Shown here: piece after piece, positions 47,532-57,553 of the stretch | Layout of the letters: the number at the start of each line of letters is the position of its first letter | Numbering within the stretch: the stretch's first letter is position 1 | Assembly: GCF_964019385.1 (NCBI RefSeq) | Contig: NC_088655.1 | Span: 15,961,448 to 16,025,447, forward strand | DNA: 64,000 bases | Direction: 5' to 3' | Source: Sycon ciliatum | Lineage: Eukaryota; Porifera; Calcarea; Leucosolenida; Sycettidae | Position numbers and translations under genes: made by a program | The notes under the pieces: model-generated | Database searches by the model: none | What the model was told of the DNA's origin: nothing | What the model saw: the letters and a program-made list of their open reading frames with translations, nothing else

Positions 47532-48267
47532 TAAAGCCTAGTTCAAATTCGACGGGACGCGGCGTAAGGATCGATGGGAAGCGACAGGACGGTCTGACGG
47601 CGTCCAATGTGAACACCAGGAACGGGAACGCAACCATACTACCGTACGGATCGGGAAGCGACGGGAAGTGTTGGATCAGTTCAACTTTTCATACCGTAGA
47701 CGGGCATAGACGGAGACGCAAGCGTACAAAACGGCTGCATTTTGAGTGAGAACAGGAGGCGGCGTCGTGCACCATCCACTCCCGATTCGTACTGGGAAAT
47801 TTTTAGGATTTCGAACACTGCGCTTCCCATGATAACTCGCAGAATGGCTAACACGACTTGAGTTGAATTTTAGCAAGATAAGATCTCATGTCACTTATGG
47901 TATTTAGGGATAGTTTAGGAGAATGACAGATGAACTGTTTTATCATTTCCTAGGGCTACTATTCGAATGGCACAACTTTCAGGGCTACTTTTTTGTCTCC
48001 ATGAAAAACTCGTATTGTGAATTTGATTTCGCTTCATTCAAGGAGAAATAATTGAAAAGAAGTCCCGAAAAACAAGAAATTAGGTCCGAAAGTCACCCCG
48101 TCACGGACTGTGCCTTATGACTCGCGCCGTTCGCTGGAGAACATCGCAACGACTGCAGCATGTCGTGTCGTACGAATCGTAAAAGATTTTACAGCTCACC
48201 CCAGCCGTCCCGACAGGCCCTTACGTCCTGTACCGTCAGTGTTACGTCGAACGTGAACTAGGCTTTA
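47532..48267. mobile_element. Split TAAGCCTAGTTC MITE, copy B
   Basis: Duplicate of 38243-38978. Confidence 0.65.
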
Positions 48268-48499
48268 GACCAGTCAGATGTCTACAGGTGTCGACACAAT
48301 TGCCTGAAATGTTTACAGAATACCAAACACTGAGCGGTAGCCTGGGTATATTTAGAGTGTTTGACTGGTGGCCACAGCTAATGTAGCAAAGGCATCATGG
48401 AATTTCTTCATAGTCTTGTGTTCGAGGTGCACGACTACAGCCGGAAAGAATCTATAATTATGAACCAACAATTATAATTGATCTCAATGTCTCAGTACT

Positions 48500-48708
48500 T
48501 GTTACATTCCCACTCACAAGAACACACAGTTGTGGAATGTATTAGGATTATTTACAAAGAGAATAATGGACGTGCAAAGTAACAAGATAGAAAAGAAGAA
48601 CAAACTCAGACACAGGAAGTCTGAACTGGAGTGCGCATGCGCAGAGCATAGCGTGCAAGCAAACATGCGCAGAGCCTAGCGTGCTTACGCGCACATACAA
48701 ACATAACA
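48500..48708 (-). repeat. 3' LTR of the Ty3/gypsy element
   Basis: 209 bp. In element direction it starts TGTTATG and ends GTAACA. It contains the palindrome TGCGCATGCGCA, a consensus-like NRF1 site, and a second GCATGCGCAG-like half nearby. It is identical by eye to the 5' LTR. Confidence 0.95.
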
Positions 48709-48723
48709 ATCCTCCCCCTTAAG
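48709..48723 (-). other. Polypurine tract
   Basis: On the element strand this reads TTAAGGGGGAGGAT directly before the 3' LTR, the expected plus-strand primer. Confidence 0.8.
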
Positions 48724-48800
48724 AGAAGCAATAGTAAAGCGGAGATAATTATGATCAATATTCAAATAACAGCCATAGCGTAAAGGTAGCAGTAAAGCAG

Positions 48801-51800
48801 TCACATCTCATTAATAAGCCTAGATGGTGACTTCGGTGCACGGGCTGATCGGCGCGGTGCAACAGGGTCTGCAGACGGACTGGGAAGTGCAGACGGTTCG
48901 GACTCGTTGGCAGCGTCTGGTACTGACGGCTGCAATGCACTATCGGGTTGAATCAAAACCGGTGTGTCAACATCACTGCGAGGAAGAACAGCATCAGGTG
49001 GCGCTGTAGAACGATGACGGAGATGATCTACATGGACATGTCTTTCCTGCTGACCAATGCGAACAATGTACGAGACCGGACCTAGCTTCTGTACAATAAC
49101 GCCAGGTAGCCACTTAGGCCCGCTGCCGTTGCGAGTGTTCAATACAAGTACAGTGTCCTCCACCACGAAATGACGACCTTGACCTGGCTGTGGCCGTGCT
49201 TGACGTTCACGCTGTGCAGCTGCAAAGTTGGGCTTTAAGCGTGCCAACTTGGTGCTCGGTAATTTCCTGAAGAGCAGACTAGCTGGGGACACATTCGTTG
49301 ATGAATGGGGCGTGTTACGATACATAAACAAGAAACGGTGCATCTGGGTCTTCTCAGACACATCCGAAGGACGGGACTTCAGAGCACGCTTCAACTCCTG
49401 GACAATGCGTTCGACTTGTCCGTTACTAGCTGGGTGGTACGGCGGTGTACACTTGTGAACAATACCACTCTCACGGCAGAAACGCTGGAACTGGTGTGAT
49501 GTAAATTGAGGACCATTGTCACTCACGAGGGTCTTGGGTATACCAAACGTTGCGATAAATGTTACCAAACTGTCAATCGTCTGCTGAGTAGTGGCAGTGG
49601 ATCCAAGCTTGTATGCGTCGATCCACTTAGAGTATGCATCCACGATGACGAGATACTGCTGGTTGTTGAATTCTGCAAAATCCACATGAACACGCTCAAA
49701 AGCTTCTGTGGGGTACACCCATGGGTGGCTGGCATCCTTGCTAGGTGCTTTAGCTAGAGCTTGGCAGTGACTGCATGATGACACTAGAAGCTCAATATCG
49801 CGATCAAGGCCAGGCCACCAAACAAAGCTGCGTGCTACTGCCTTCATTCTGACAATGCCAATATGGACAGAATGCATCTCATTTAGCAGCAAACGGCGAA
49901 ACACTACTGGGATAACGGTACGGCCACCACGAACTACACAGCCCGACTCTATGGTCAGCTCATGACGAATCTTGTAGTATGGTCGCGTAGCCTCGCTGAT
50001 CTCAGCTGGCCATCCGAACTGTAGGTACTGCAGTACTGGAGCAATCTCACTGTCCTGCTTGCTAGCATCTGCAACATCACTAGCATCAATTGGCAAATCC
50101 TCAGTAGGATCATGGGCATGCTCGTTGACAGCACTGACAATTGCACTCTCTTGTGCGGCTGTCAGCTCCATAGGCAGGCGTGACAAGCAATCTGCGACAG
50201 CATTGCTACTACCAGAAATGTGCTCAAACACATAATCATACTCGCTAAGAATGACAGCCCAACGCTGTAAACGGGAAACAGCAGTGGCAGATAAACCATA
50301 CTTCTCACCAAAAATGTGCAGCAATGGCTTATGATCAGAGCATAGAACAAAAGAGCGACCAAACAAATAAATGTGTAAACGCTTAACTGCAAACACAATG
50401 GCTAAAGCTTCACGCTCTATCTGCGAATAGTGAGCCTCTGCCTTAGCAAGCGAACGGGAAACATAGCATACAGGCCTACGGCTGCCATCAGCATACTCAT
50501 GCATGAGACACGCGCCAATGCCGTAAGGCGAAGCATCGCACTCAACGACCACTTTCTCATTCACATCAAAATGAGCTAGCACTGGGGCACTGGTGAGCAT
50601 ACGCTTTACCTGAGCGAACACCTTCTCACACTCATCTGTCCAGTTCCACGGAACACCTTTGCGGAGCAAGTTGTTGAGCGGCTTCAGAACACTGGACATG
50701 TCGGGTAGAAAGCGGTTGTAGAAGTTGACACAGCCTAGGAATGACTGCAACGCTTGAACATTCTTCGGTGCTGACGCCTTCAGGATAGCCTCGACCTTGT
50801 CCTGATTGGGCTCGAGACCGTTCCGGCTGATGCTGTAGCCCAAGTAGCGTACACGATCCACACGGATAGCACACTTCTGCTTGCGAAGACGCACACCACG
50901 CTCTGCTAGCCGCGCTAGCACCAACTTGAGTCGCCGGTCGTGCTCTTCGACATCGCACCCAGTGATGAGAATATCATCATAGAAGCAGACGACACCAGGA
51001 ATGTCGTGCAGAATCTCATCCATTGTCTTCTGCCAAATTGCTGGGGCACTGGACACGCCAAACGGAAGGCGCTGGAATGCGTAGAGACCTCGATGTGTTG
51101 TGATGACGCAATACTTCTGACTGCGTTCCGACAGCGGTAGTTGCGCATAAGCTTGGCTAAGATCCAGCTTCGTAAACACTGATCCTCCAGCTATCTGCGA
51201 CAACAGGTCGTTCGGATTTGGAATCGGGTGAAGCTTGGAGTTGATGTGCGGGTTGATCGTGACCTTGAAGTCCGCGCACATGCGAATGTCCCGATTCTGC
51301 TTCCTGACAATCACAATAGGTGAGGCCCACTCTGCTGACTTGACGGGCTTGATAATGCCTTCTTGCTCCAGCCTGTCAAGTTCCTTATTGACAGCAGGAC
51401 GCAAAGCAAATGGCACGGGTCTGGGGTTGCAGCACTTGGGAGTGGCACCGTCGTTCAGGTAGATCTCAGCTTCACGATCACTCACTTTGCCCAGACCATC
51501 ACGAAATACTTCAGGGTACGCATCCTCTGCTGCTGGCTCACTCGCTGCAGTGGCGTTCACCCGGTTGAACATACTCTGCCAGTCAAGTCTCAACTGTGAT
51601 AGCCAGTCGCGTCCCAGCAGCGGATGGCTGCCTTCACGTACTACGATGACCCGCGCACGAACATTCTGCGCGCTGTAGCGTACATCAACATCTGCTTCGC
51701 CAACAATCGGCAGGACTGAACCATTGTAGGTCTTCAGTCGCACAGAACATTCACGCAAGGCAACATGTGTCCAATGTTGCTCCCATACGTCTTGCGGCAC

Positions 51801-51902
51801 CAAAGTGTACATGGATCCGGTGTCCACCTCCAAATCCAATGGAGTACCGTTGATCTGCACTGTGGTGATTAGCATGTTCGATGTTGGCTTCCCAGCTGAC
51901 AT
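48801..51902 (-). CDS. pol: Ty3/gypsy Pol polyprotein (PR-RT-RNaseH-INT), intact
   Basis: 1033 aa with no stop or frameshift. Protease DTG is at 27-29 (LEVDTGSMYTLVP). Reverse transcriptase covers about 165-345, with catalytic Asp247 (KLDLSQAY) and YDD at 308-310. RNase H covers about 445-575 (Asp456, Glu496, Asp523, then NAVADCLSR). In the integrase, the zinc domain has His677/His680 and Cys710/Cys713, and the DDE core has Asp741, Asp795 and Glu831. A GPY/F-like module (GPVSYIVRI, 941-949) and a Pro/Ser-rich tail follow. All catalytic residues are present. The ATG at 51900-51902 overlaps the 3' end of the primer-binding site; the frame runs into the LTR as far as a GTG at 51947, but that is not a likely start. 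Gag and its zinc knuckle are absent, so particle formation would need Gag supplied in trans. Confidence 0.95.
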   Translation of the reverse strand: MSAGKPTSNMLITTVQINGTPLDLEVDTGSMYTLVPQDVWEQHWTHVALRECSVRLKTYNGSVLPIVGEADVDVRYSAQNVRARVIVVREGSHPLLGRDWLSQLRLDWQSMFNRVNATAASEPAAEDAYPEVFRDGLGKVSDREAEIYLNDGATPKCCNPRPVPFALRPAVNKELDRLEQEGIIKPVKSAEWASPIVIVRKQNRDIRMCADFKVTINPHINSKLHPIPNPNDLLSQIAGGSVFTKLDLSQAYAQLPLSERSQKYCVITTHRGLYAFQRLPFGVSSAPAIWQKTMDEILHDIPGVVCFYDDILITGCDVEEHDRRLKLVLARLAERGVRLRKQKCAIRVDRVRYLGYSISRNGLEPNQDKVEAILKASAPKNVQALQSFLGCVNFYNRFLPDMSSVLKPLNNLLRKGVPWNWTDECEKVFAQVKRMLTSAPVLAHFDVNEKVVVECDASPYGIGACLMHEYADGSRRPVCYVSRSLAKAEAHYSQIEREALAIVFAVKRLHIYLFGRSFVLCSDHKPLLHIFGEKYGLSATAVSRLQRWAVILSEYDYVFEHISGSSNAVADCLSRLPMELTAAQESAIVSAVNEHAHDPTEDLPIDASDVADASKQDSEIAPVLQYLQFGWPAEISEATRPYYKIRHELTIESGCVVRGGRTVIPVVFRRLLLNEMHSVHIGIVRMKAVARSFVWWPGLDRDIELLVSSCSHCQALAKAPSKDASHPWVYPTEAFERVHVDFAEFNNQQYLVIVDAYSKWIDAYKLGSTATTQQTIDSLVTFIATFGIPKTLVSDNGPQFTSHQFQRFCRESGIVHKCTPPYHPASNGQVERIVQELKRALKSRPSDVSEKTQMHRFLFMYRNTPHSSTNVSPASLLFRKLPSTKLARLKPNFAAAQRERQARPQPGQGRHFVVEDTVLVLNTRNGSGPKWLPGVIVQKLGPVSYIVRIGQQERHVHVDHLRHRSTAPPDAVLPRSDVDTPVLIQPDSALQPSVPDAANESEPSALPSPSADPVAPRRSARAPKSPSRLINEM

Positions 51903-51918
51903 CCCATCTTCGTCGCCA
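51901..51918 (-). other. Primer-binding site, tRNA-Ser-like
   Basis: On the element strand it reads TGGCGACGAAGATGGGAT, starting two bases after the 5' LTR. It begins with TGG (complement of CCA). The rest closely matches the complement of the animal tRNA-Ser(GCT) 3' end as I remember it, with one mismatch. Its last bases are part of the pol start codon. Confidence 0.7.
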
Positions 51919-51919
51919 A

Positions 51920-52128
51920 TGTTACATTCCCACTCACAAGAACACACAGTTGTGGAATGTATTAGGATTATTTACAAAGAGAATAATGGACGTGCAAAGT
52001 AACAAGATAGAAAAGAAGAACAAACTCAGACACAGGAAGTCTGAACTGGAGTGCGCATGCGCAGAGCATAGCGTGCAAGCAAACATGCGCAGAGCCTAGC
52101 GTGCTTACGCGCACATACAAACATAACA
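51920..52128 (-). repeat. 5' LTR of the Ty3/gypsy element
   Basis: 209 bp, same sequence as 48500-48708; it would carry the element's promoter. Confidence 0.95.
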
Positions 52129-52736
52129 GTACTCATACTCCTTGTCAGTTTTGTGCTAGATTGTGCACGTCTGACTATTCGAAATCTGGTTTAGTTGGTG
52201 GACTCGATTGCATAACTTGTGCCCACATTTTTCTATGTTACAATGATATTCATCGCTAACGAGATTGGTTGATCGCTTGGAGTTATTGAAAGATCGTTTC
52301 AGCCCTAATTTATTTTCACCCTGGCCACAGCACTAGGCGAAATTCTCTGACACGGCCTTTACCTGCATCCACTGCTCTTTCGCATCACGACGAAGGACAT
52401 GCAGGGGTTCTCTCTGAGCAGAGGAAAGTAGCCATCGCCACCACCACCATCACCATTCACCGACAATACTAGAGAGACTATTTTCCCCGTCGTGGGTACT
52501 TCCAATAAAGTAATTCCACTTACATAGGTACCGTCAGCGGCGCCACCATGTTCCCAACAGTGTATTCCTATCGTGGGTACTTCCACGGGCAATAAATTCG
52601 GCTCGTGCTATCACTCGCAAGCCATCAAATAATTCCTATCTCCCTTGCGCGAATTGCCTCTGCAAACAAAATTATTTCAATGATTGGATTAATTCAGTTC
52701 TTTTCGCTCGTGCACGTCACGCCGGGTGCACTGCGC

Positions 52737-53012
52737 GCGGCCCATCTCCGCCCGTACATTGTTTCATCTTGTTTCATCTTGTTTCATCTTGTTTCATTCG
52801 CGGCCCATCTACGCCCGTACTTCGAGTTTCATTTGGTTTCATCTTGTTTCATCTTGTTTCATCTTGTTTCATCTTGTTTCATCTTGTTTCATTTTGTTTC
52901 ATTTCGTTTCATCTCGGCCCCATCTGCGCCCGTACATTGGCGTTTCATCTTGTTTCATCTTGTTTCATCTCGTTTCATCTCGTTTCATCTTGTTTCATCT
53001 GTTTCATCTGGG
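52737..53012. repeat. TTTCATCTTG decamer minisatellite with GC-rich spacers
   Basis: Blocks of the decamer GTTTCATCTT alternate with a GC-rich motif CGGCCCATCTNCGCCCGTAC at about 52737, 52800 and 52913. A shorter version in copy A is at 39817-39894. The A/B junction and the end of copy B both fall in the CGCCCG motif of this array. The His/Leu/Val/Ser-rich ORFs across it are repeat artefacts. Confidence 0.9.
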
Positions 53013-53041
53013 GGGAAGACGGGCCCGTCAACCTTGCGCGA

Positions 53042-53121
53042 TGCAATCACAGCGAACGTGATACATGCACATCATGTTGCCTGCAATCACAGCGAACGTG
53101 ATACATGCACATCATGTTGCC
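53042..53121. repeat. 40-bp tandem duplication
   Basis: Two exact 40-bp copies (TGCAATCACAGCGAACGTGA...), 53042-53081 and 53082-53121. No gene is seen from here to 53764. Confidence 0.9.
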
Positions 53122-53764
53122 TGGTTCTTGGTTAAAAGTTGTATCCTCAATGCTTGAGGTTTGTGGGGTCCCTCCAGCTTCTCAGAGTCCTGCACAAAAA
53201 AGATAAAAGCAAGTGCAGGTAGAATAATAGTAAGCTCACATAAAACCTCTTCGTCTTGCTAACAAATTTCGTGATTAAATCCACAGCATGGGAACGAAGC
53301 TACAGGAAAAAAGTTCAACCATAATAATGCAAAAAGGCAACTTTGGCTAATCATATTTTTGGCAGCAACACTATACTGTTTGTATAGGAGAGTTGGCTTG
53401 GTGCATTCATGCCAAATGAACTCCCTATAGTATTGTATTACTGTACTTCATCATTTTACTTGAGCATTCATTCCCACTAGCCCTAATGTCTTCTAACAGA
53501 GTGCGCAAGGTACTGCATATTCGGCGCATATTTTATTTTCGGCTAATATCGGCCTGTGCATTTTTAATTCGGAAAGTGGTGGACATCACGCAACTGAATT
53601 GTAAATAAAAGGAGGTTTGTCAACTGACAACCGCATACTTTTTCGACATCACTAATAAAAGAATTTTGCGTCCAGCGCATGCGCCAGGAGTGAATAGCAA
53701 CTGAATAGAGCGGTTGTCATTTATTTACTAGAGGAAACGCAAAAGGTAACAAGATTACGTAACC

Positions 53765-53923
53765 AAAGGTGAGAAGGCACTGAACGAACTGTCAACCTAC
53801 GAATACAACCTCAGTGCAACAACGTGCTCTTTCTGCTTACACAAGCAGAAAGAGAAAGAGCATGTTGTTGCACTGAGGTTGTATTCGTAGGTTGACACTT
53901 CGTTCAGTGCCTTCTCCCCTTTT
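53765..53923 (+). mobile_element. Penelope-like 3' tail arranged as a hairpin
   Basis: The arms 53771-53838 and 53844-53916 are near-perfect reverse complements around the 5-base loop ACACA. The plus strand of the right arm encodes the Penelope endonuclease end (EHVVALRLYS and stop) plus the tail also present at 2456-2484 (GACACTTCGTTCAGTGCC). It is a minimal inverted-arm relic of the same kind of element. Confidence 0.75.
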
Positions 53924-54215
53924 ATGTACTGGGCATTTGTAGCCTAAAATTTGTTTCGCAAGGTTCAATGTGACAGTGTATACAGGCATCAGCAGTACAG
54001 GCTGAAATTTCAATGTGGCCGAGATGTGTTTTTGCCCTGGGGAGGCTGTAATTTAAAGCGTCGAAAATTTGCATACTTTACAACACAGTACTGAGCATGC
54101 GGTGAGCTGATGATGAAATGAATTGGAGGTACTAATAATGCTAAGGGATTCGGGGGCGCATCAAAGGGGTCAGCACCAAGGAATGGGATAGATTTGTGCC
54201 CAGTTCGGGTATGTA

Positions 54216-55896
54216 CAGTGGTGGCCAAAAGTTTTGACCCACCCCATGGAATCGTCAGTACAGCTCAGCCTGGCTCCTAAACACGCCGTTTTTGACTTCT
54301 TTGAGGCCAAAGCCGATTGAAACTTGGCAAGGACACTAAAATTTGCAAGAATCCGTTGTCAACTGAGATTTGTGATGGATCACCATACATTTGGGTGGGT
54401 CAAAACTTATGGCCACGTGACCAAATTTTGCTCTACCGTACCGTACGGTTTCAAAAAAGTTGTCAGGCTGATGCACGTGCCGGGAAAGTTGAAAATCAAC
54501 ACTTGACTTCTCACTTTGAGAGTTTGCGATATCAAACTTGATTATTTTGACGACGGAGATGGTATTTTCAGGCAGGATAGTGAACCGAGGTCAGATTAGC
54601 AAGGATGTGAGGGAAATGGTCGTGAAGCTGAGTGTTGACGGTCTCTTTTGGCGTGGTATCGCTCCTCTGTTGGATTTGAGTAATCCTACGATACGTAGAA
54701 TTGTCAGGAAACAAAAATTGACTACATTTCACCTCGATCAGACCGACCAAGAGAGACCAGTGCAAGACAAGATCGCCACCATATCATGAAGTCAATGGAG
54801 AATCACCTCAAATCCGTCACTGCCTGCGAGCTGAGATGGTGAGCGACGGTGATAACGCGATTTCTGTGCGTTCTGTGAGACGCAAGTTGCAGAGAGCAGG
54901 CCTACGTGGCTGTATGGCCATCAAATGGCCCTTCATCAGTGCTGTGAATAAGGCAAAACGCCTTAAATTTGTATAGACGCACAAGGACTGGAGCAGTGAT
55001 GACTGGTGGTAATTTCTGTGGACTGATGAGTCTAAAATCAACCTCAAGGGCTCTGGTGATGCAGTTTACGTCAGGAGGTGGACAGGATAGGCTCTGGCTG
55101 GCACATGCACCCGCAAAACTGTGAAGCGCCGCGACGGCAATATCAATGTATGGGAGCCATGGCCAGCAACGGCGTAGCGCGCATTTGCCGGGTGATGGAT
55201 ACGATGAATGCGGACCAGTACCTCGCATCCTCCGAAAACATGATGTTGCTGAGCATGATGGAGCTTGTGGGTGGTGTGGGTGGTGTCTTATGGCCGCAAA
55301 CGCTCCGCAAACAGAACGGAGGCGCGGCGGACGGTGAACGGCATCACCGTCCTGACATGGCCCCTGCAGCCACCTGACCTCAATCCAACTGAGAATCTCT
55401 GCAAAATTGCTGGGCTGAAGCAGCACGATGTTGAAATCACCCCCAGAAACCAGTATGAGCTGTGGCGAGTGTGCCGGGAGGCATAGAAGTTGATTTCTCC
55501 TCACGAGCGCAAAAAGATCGTCGATTCAATGCGGCAGTGTATGCAAGAGATCATCAAGGCCAAGGGAGGGGTTACAAAGTGGTGGATGTATCTGAAATAG
55601 GCCAGGACTGACTTCTAGACTTTAGTTTAGTTGAATGCTTTTTAGAAATCACACTATTCCGTGTATCCTGTTGGCGGTTTATGATAGTGCGGGCGTTGGC
55701 CATAAGTTTTGACCCGCCTTTTACATATACTTGACCACAGTAGTCCCCAGATGACTCCGTCTTTCAGCATTTTTCATTTCTACTTCACTATTCAGCCTGA
55801 TTCACAGGTCCTCGACCAAAAATTTAGTAGCTTACAGCCCAAATCTTCAGAATTCGAAAAATCTGCATGGTGGGTCAAAACTTTTGACCACCACTG
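54216..55896 (+). mobile_element. Tc1-like transposon, inactive
   Basis: The ends are CAGTGGTGGCCAAAAGTTTT...AAAACTTTTGACCACCACTG with TA on both sides (54214-54215, 55897-55898). Each end carries a second, inverted copy of the end motif about 200 bp inwards (about 54392-54418 and 55694-55720), like the IR/DR organisation of some Tc1 elements. At 1.68 kb the length is normal. The transposase is dead. Confidence 0.85.
54541..55600 (+). pseudogene. Tc1-like transposase pseudogene
   Basis: A helix-turn-helix-like N-terminus (ISKDVREMVVKLSVDGLFW, then LSNPTIRRIVRK) is followed in shifting frames by VRSVRRKLQRAGLRG, the catalytic-region motif WTDESKINLKGSGD at about 55017-55060, and PPDLNPTENLC at about 55370-55400. 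There are several in-frame stops and shifts, so no full protein is possible. Confidence 0.8.
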
Positions 55897-56034
55897 TATA
55901 TTGGGTATAGAACGGAAATTATTGGCTAAGCCTCGGGCGACTCCTACCAGTATTGCCACCAATGGCCCATGGCTACTGATCTCTGTGATAGAAATGAGAC
56001 GTGTATGTGAAACCAAAATATGGCTTTTCAAGAT

Positions 56035-56277
56035 GTACTGTAAGACATGCTGTTATAACGAGTCGCAAATTTAACGATTGTCCAAAATTCATAGGTTAAC
56101 GAGAAGATATGTTAACAATCGTGCAGTATTCTGCCATATCCACACACAGCATATATGGCCTCAACGGATCTATTATAACGAAGAAATATCATCCGTTAAA
56201 ACGTTAGATTTGCTTCCTCGTTATATAATATATACTGTAAGACATGATTGTATATTATAAAATCATGTCTTACAGTA
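56035..56277. mobile_element. TA-flanked MITE (TACTGTAAGACATG ends)
   Basis: The left end is TACTGTAAGACATGCT. The right end is a perfect 18-bp hairpin of the same motif (56232-56249 and 56261-56278, 11-base loop), so the terminus is duplicated in inverted form. The interior includes TATAACGA blocks. Confidence 0.65.
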
Positions 56278-57334
56278 TGTGCATTTTGTGAAGATCTGAT
56301 GTAAGTCATTAGGGACACCTTGTTGGGTCTTACCAACATTCAATTATTATGATGTTCATATCTATGCAATAACGTTAATGGAATTATCAGCAAGAATCAA
56401 TAACCACAAGAGTATGCAGCTTTGCACATGGAGTCTGCCACAACACGTTTACCAAAGTACATGAACCTAGACACGAGCTGAGGAATCAGCTGAGCTGCTG
56501 CATCATTTATGATCTGCTATAGTTTCCAGTCTCCATGGAGGTTTTTCTTGGAGACGTCGAATCTACAGTATTAGGTGTGAAACTGTTGTACTAAACCGCA
56601 GGAGATAGACTCTATTCAGCTCGGACAACATTTCACAAGCACGCCGATCAAAGCTTGCTACACTCCCGTTTAGTCAACTTAACGGCCCAAATAATGCTTG
56701 GGTCATGAACTCATTGCTGTTGGTCTTTCGAGGGTGCCTGACAATGGTTGTTAGTGCACAGCACCAGCCGGGCCAAATGACAAGATCAGAGACATAGATC
56801 TTCCTAGTTCAATTGCTGAAAGGTGACTTGTGCAAACGTTATGTAGCAAAAGGAACTGTACTATGGCACTACACGCCATTCACAATAATCAAAAATGCCC
56901 ACTTGACAAAACAGAATTTCATCAACGGAGTCCCGGGATTTTTTCTTCTGTACATATGCATTATGGAGTCATAGCATAAGGGAGACGGCACGGTAGACTT
57001 TCAGCCTAAATCATAACGAGGGCCAGCTGGGCAGCTCAAAAGAGAGCTCTATGCACTATTGGCAGAGTGGTATACATGAATAGAGAGTGACCACCCAGTT
57101 CATGAAGCTTTTCGTGTCACCCTAGAAAATTTCAAAAATTAATAATGTGGGTTCAACCCTGGGCTGCCAGTGACAGTTGCCCTAACTGCCTTAGGGGCAA
57201 GTGCGATACATACATGCTCGCATATACATGTAGCATCGCTTGACTGACCCATGCTTGGAGCCAGTGAGTCAAGTCCGCAATCACGAGTTGCATAAACCAC
57301 AGATCATGTAGAATCTCCATGGATCCAATCTGTG
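56278..57334. other. No gene recognised
   Basis: AT-rich intergenic DNA. GGGTTCAACCC at about 57152 resembles a pol III box B, but nothing around it folds as a tRNA. Confidence 0.4.
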
Positions 57335-57553
57335 TACTGTAAAAGCAGAAATTTTCGGTGGTGTAATATTTTCGGAATTCTCCAAAATCGGCGATTCGGT
57401 GGAGGGAAATTTTCGGTAATACCCGCTTTCCAGGTAAGGGTGCTAGTACCACTAAGTAGTACCGAAAAAGTTCGGTGCATTTTTTCGGTAAAAATTGTCG
57501 GCACCGAAGTTACCGAAAATAAAACACCACTGAAAATTTCTGCTTTTACAGTA
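57335..57553. mobile_element. 219-bp TA-flanked MITE (CTGTAAAAGCAGAAATTTTC ends)
   Basis: The left end TACTGTAAAAGCAGAAATTT and the right end are inverted over about 30 bp with one mismatch. The interior is built of TTTTCGG/CCGAAAA blocks. Confidence 0.85.

Larger units (their letters stand above)
48500..52128 (-). mobile_element. Young gag-less Ty3/gypsy LTR retrotransposon
   Basis: 3629 bp, transcribed from the minus strand. It has 209-bp LTRs at 48500-48708 and 51920-52128 that I read as identical, starting TG and ending CA. A 5-bp target duplication GTACT lies at 48495-48499 and 52129-52133. The pol frame is intact, the primer-binding site is next to the 5' LTR and a polypurine tract is next to the 3' LTR. 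Only 17 bp separate the 5' LTR from the pol start codon, so there is no room for gag. Copy A of the surrounding duplication has the empty site (CTCA-GTACT-CATACT near 39210), so the insertion came after, or is allelic to, the duplication. Confidence 0.95.
39895..52817. repeat. Tandem segmental duplication, copy B (9289 bp plus 3634-bp insertion)
   Basis: Copy B repeats copy A in the same order and direction, with offsets of 9298, 9301 and 9289 bp before and after the two length-variable runs. It is split at 48500-52133 by the Ty3/gypsy element and its duplicated target, then resumes to end at CCCATCTACGCCCG (52817). Internal parts: purine tract 39895-40058, Penelope-like element 40433-42040, CA array 42709-42889, CA/CG tract from 46452. 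Confidence 0.95.

Noticed and set aside
52605-53135. 176-codon ORF with SSCFILFHLV repeats
   Set aside because: It is the decamer minisatellite read as protein; the frame pattern follows the repeat unit.
57150-57230. Box B-like GGGTTCAACCC as a tRNA gene
   Set aside because: No box A at the right distance and no cloverleaf.
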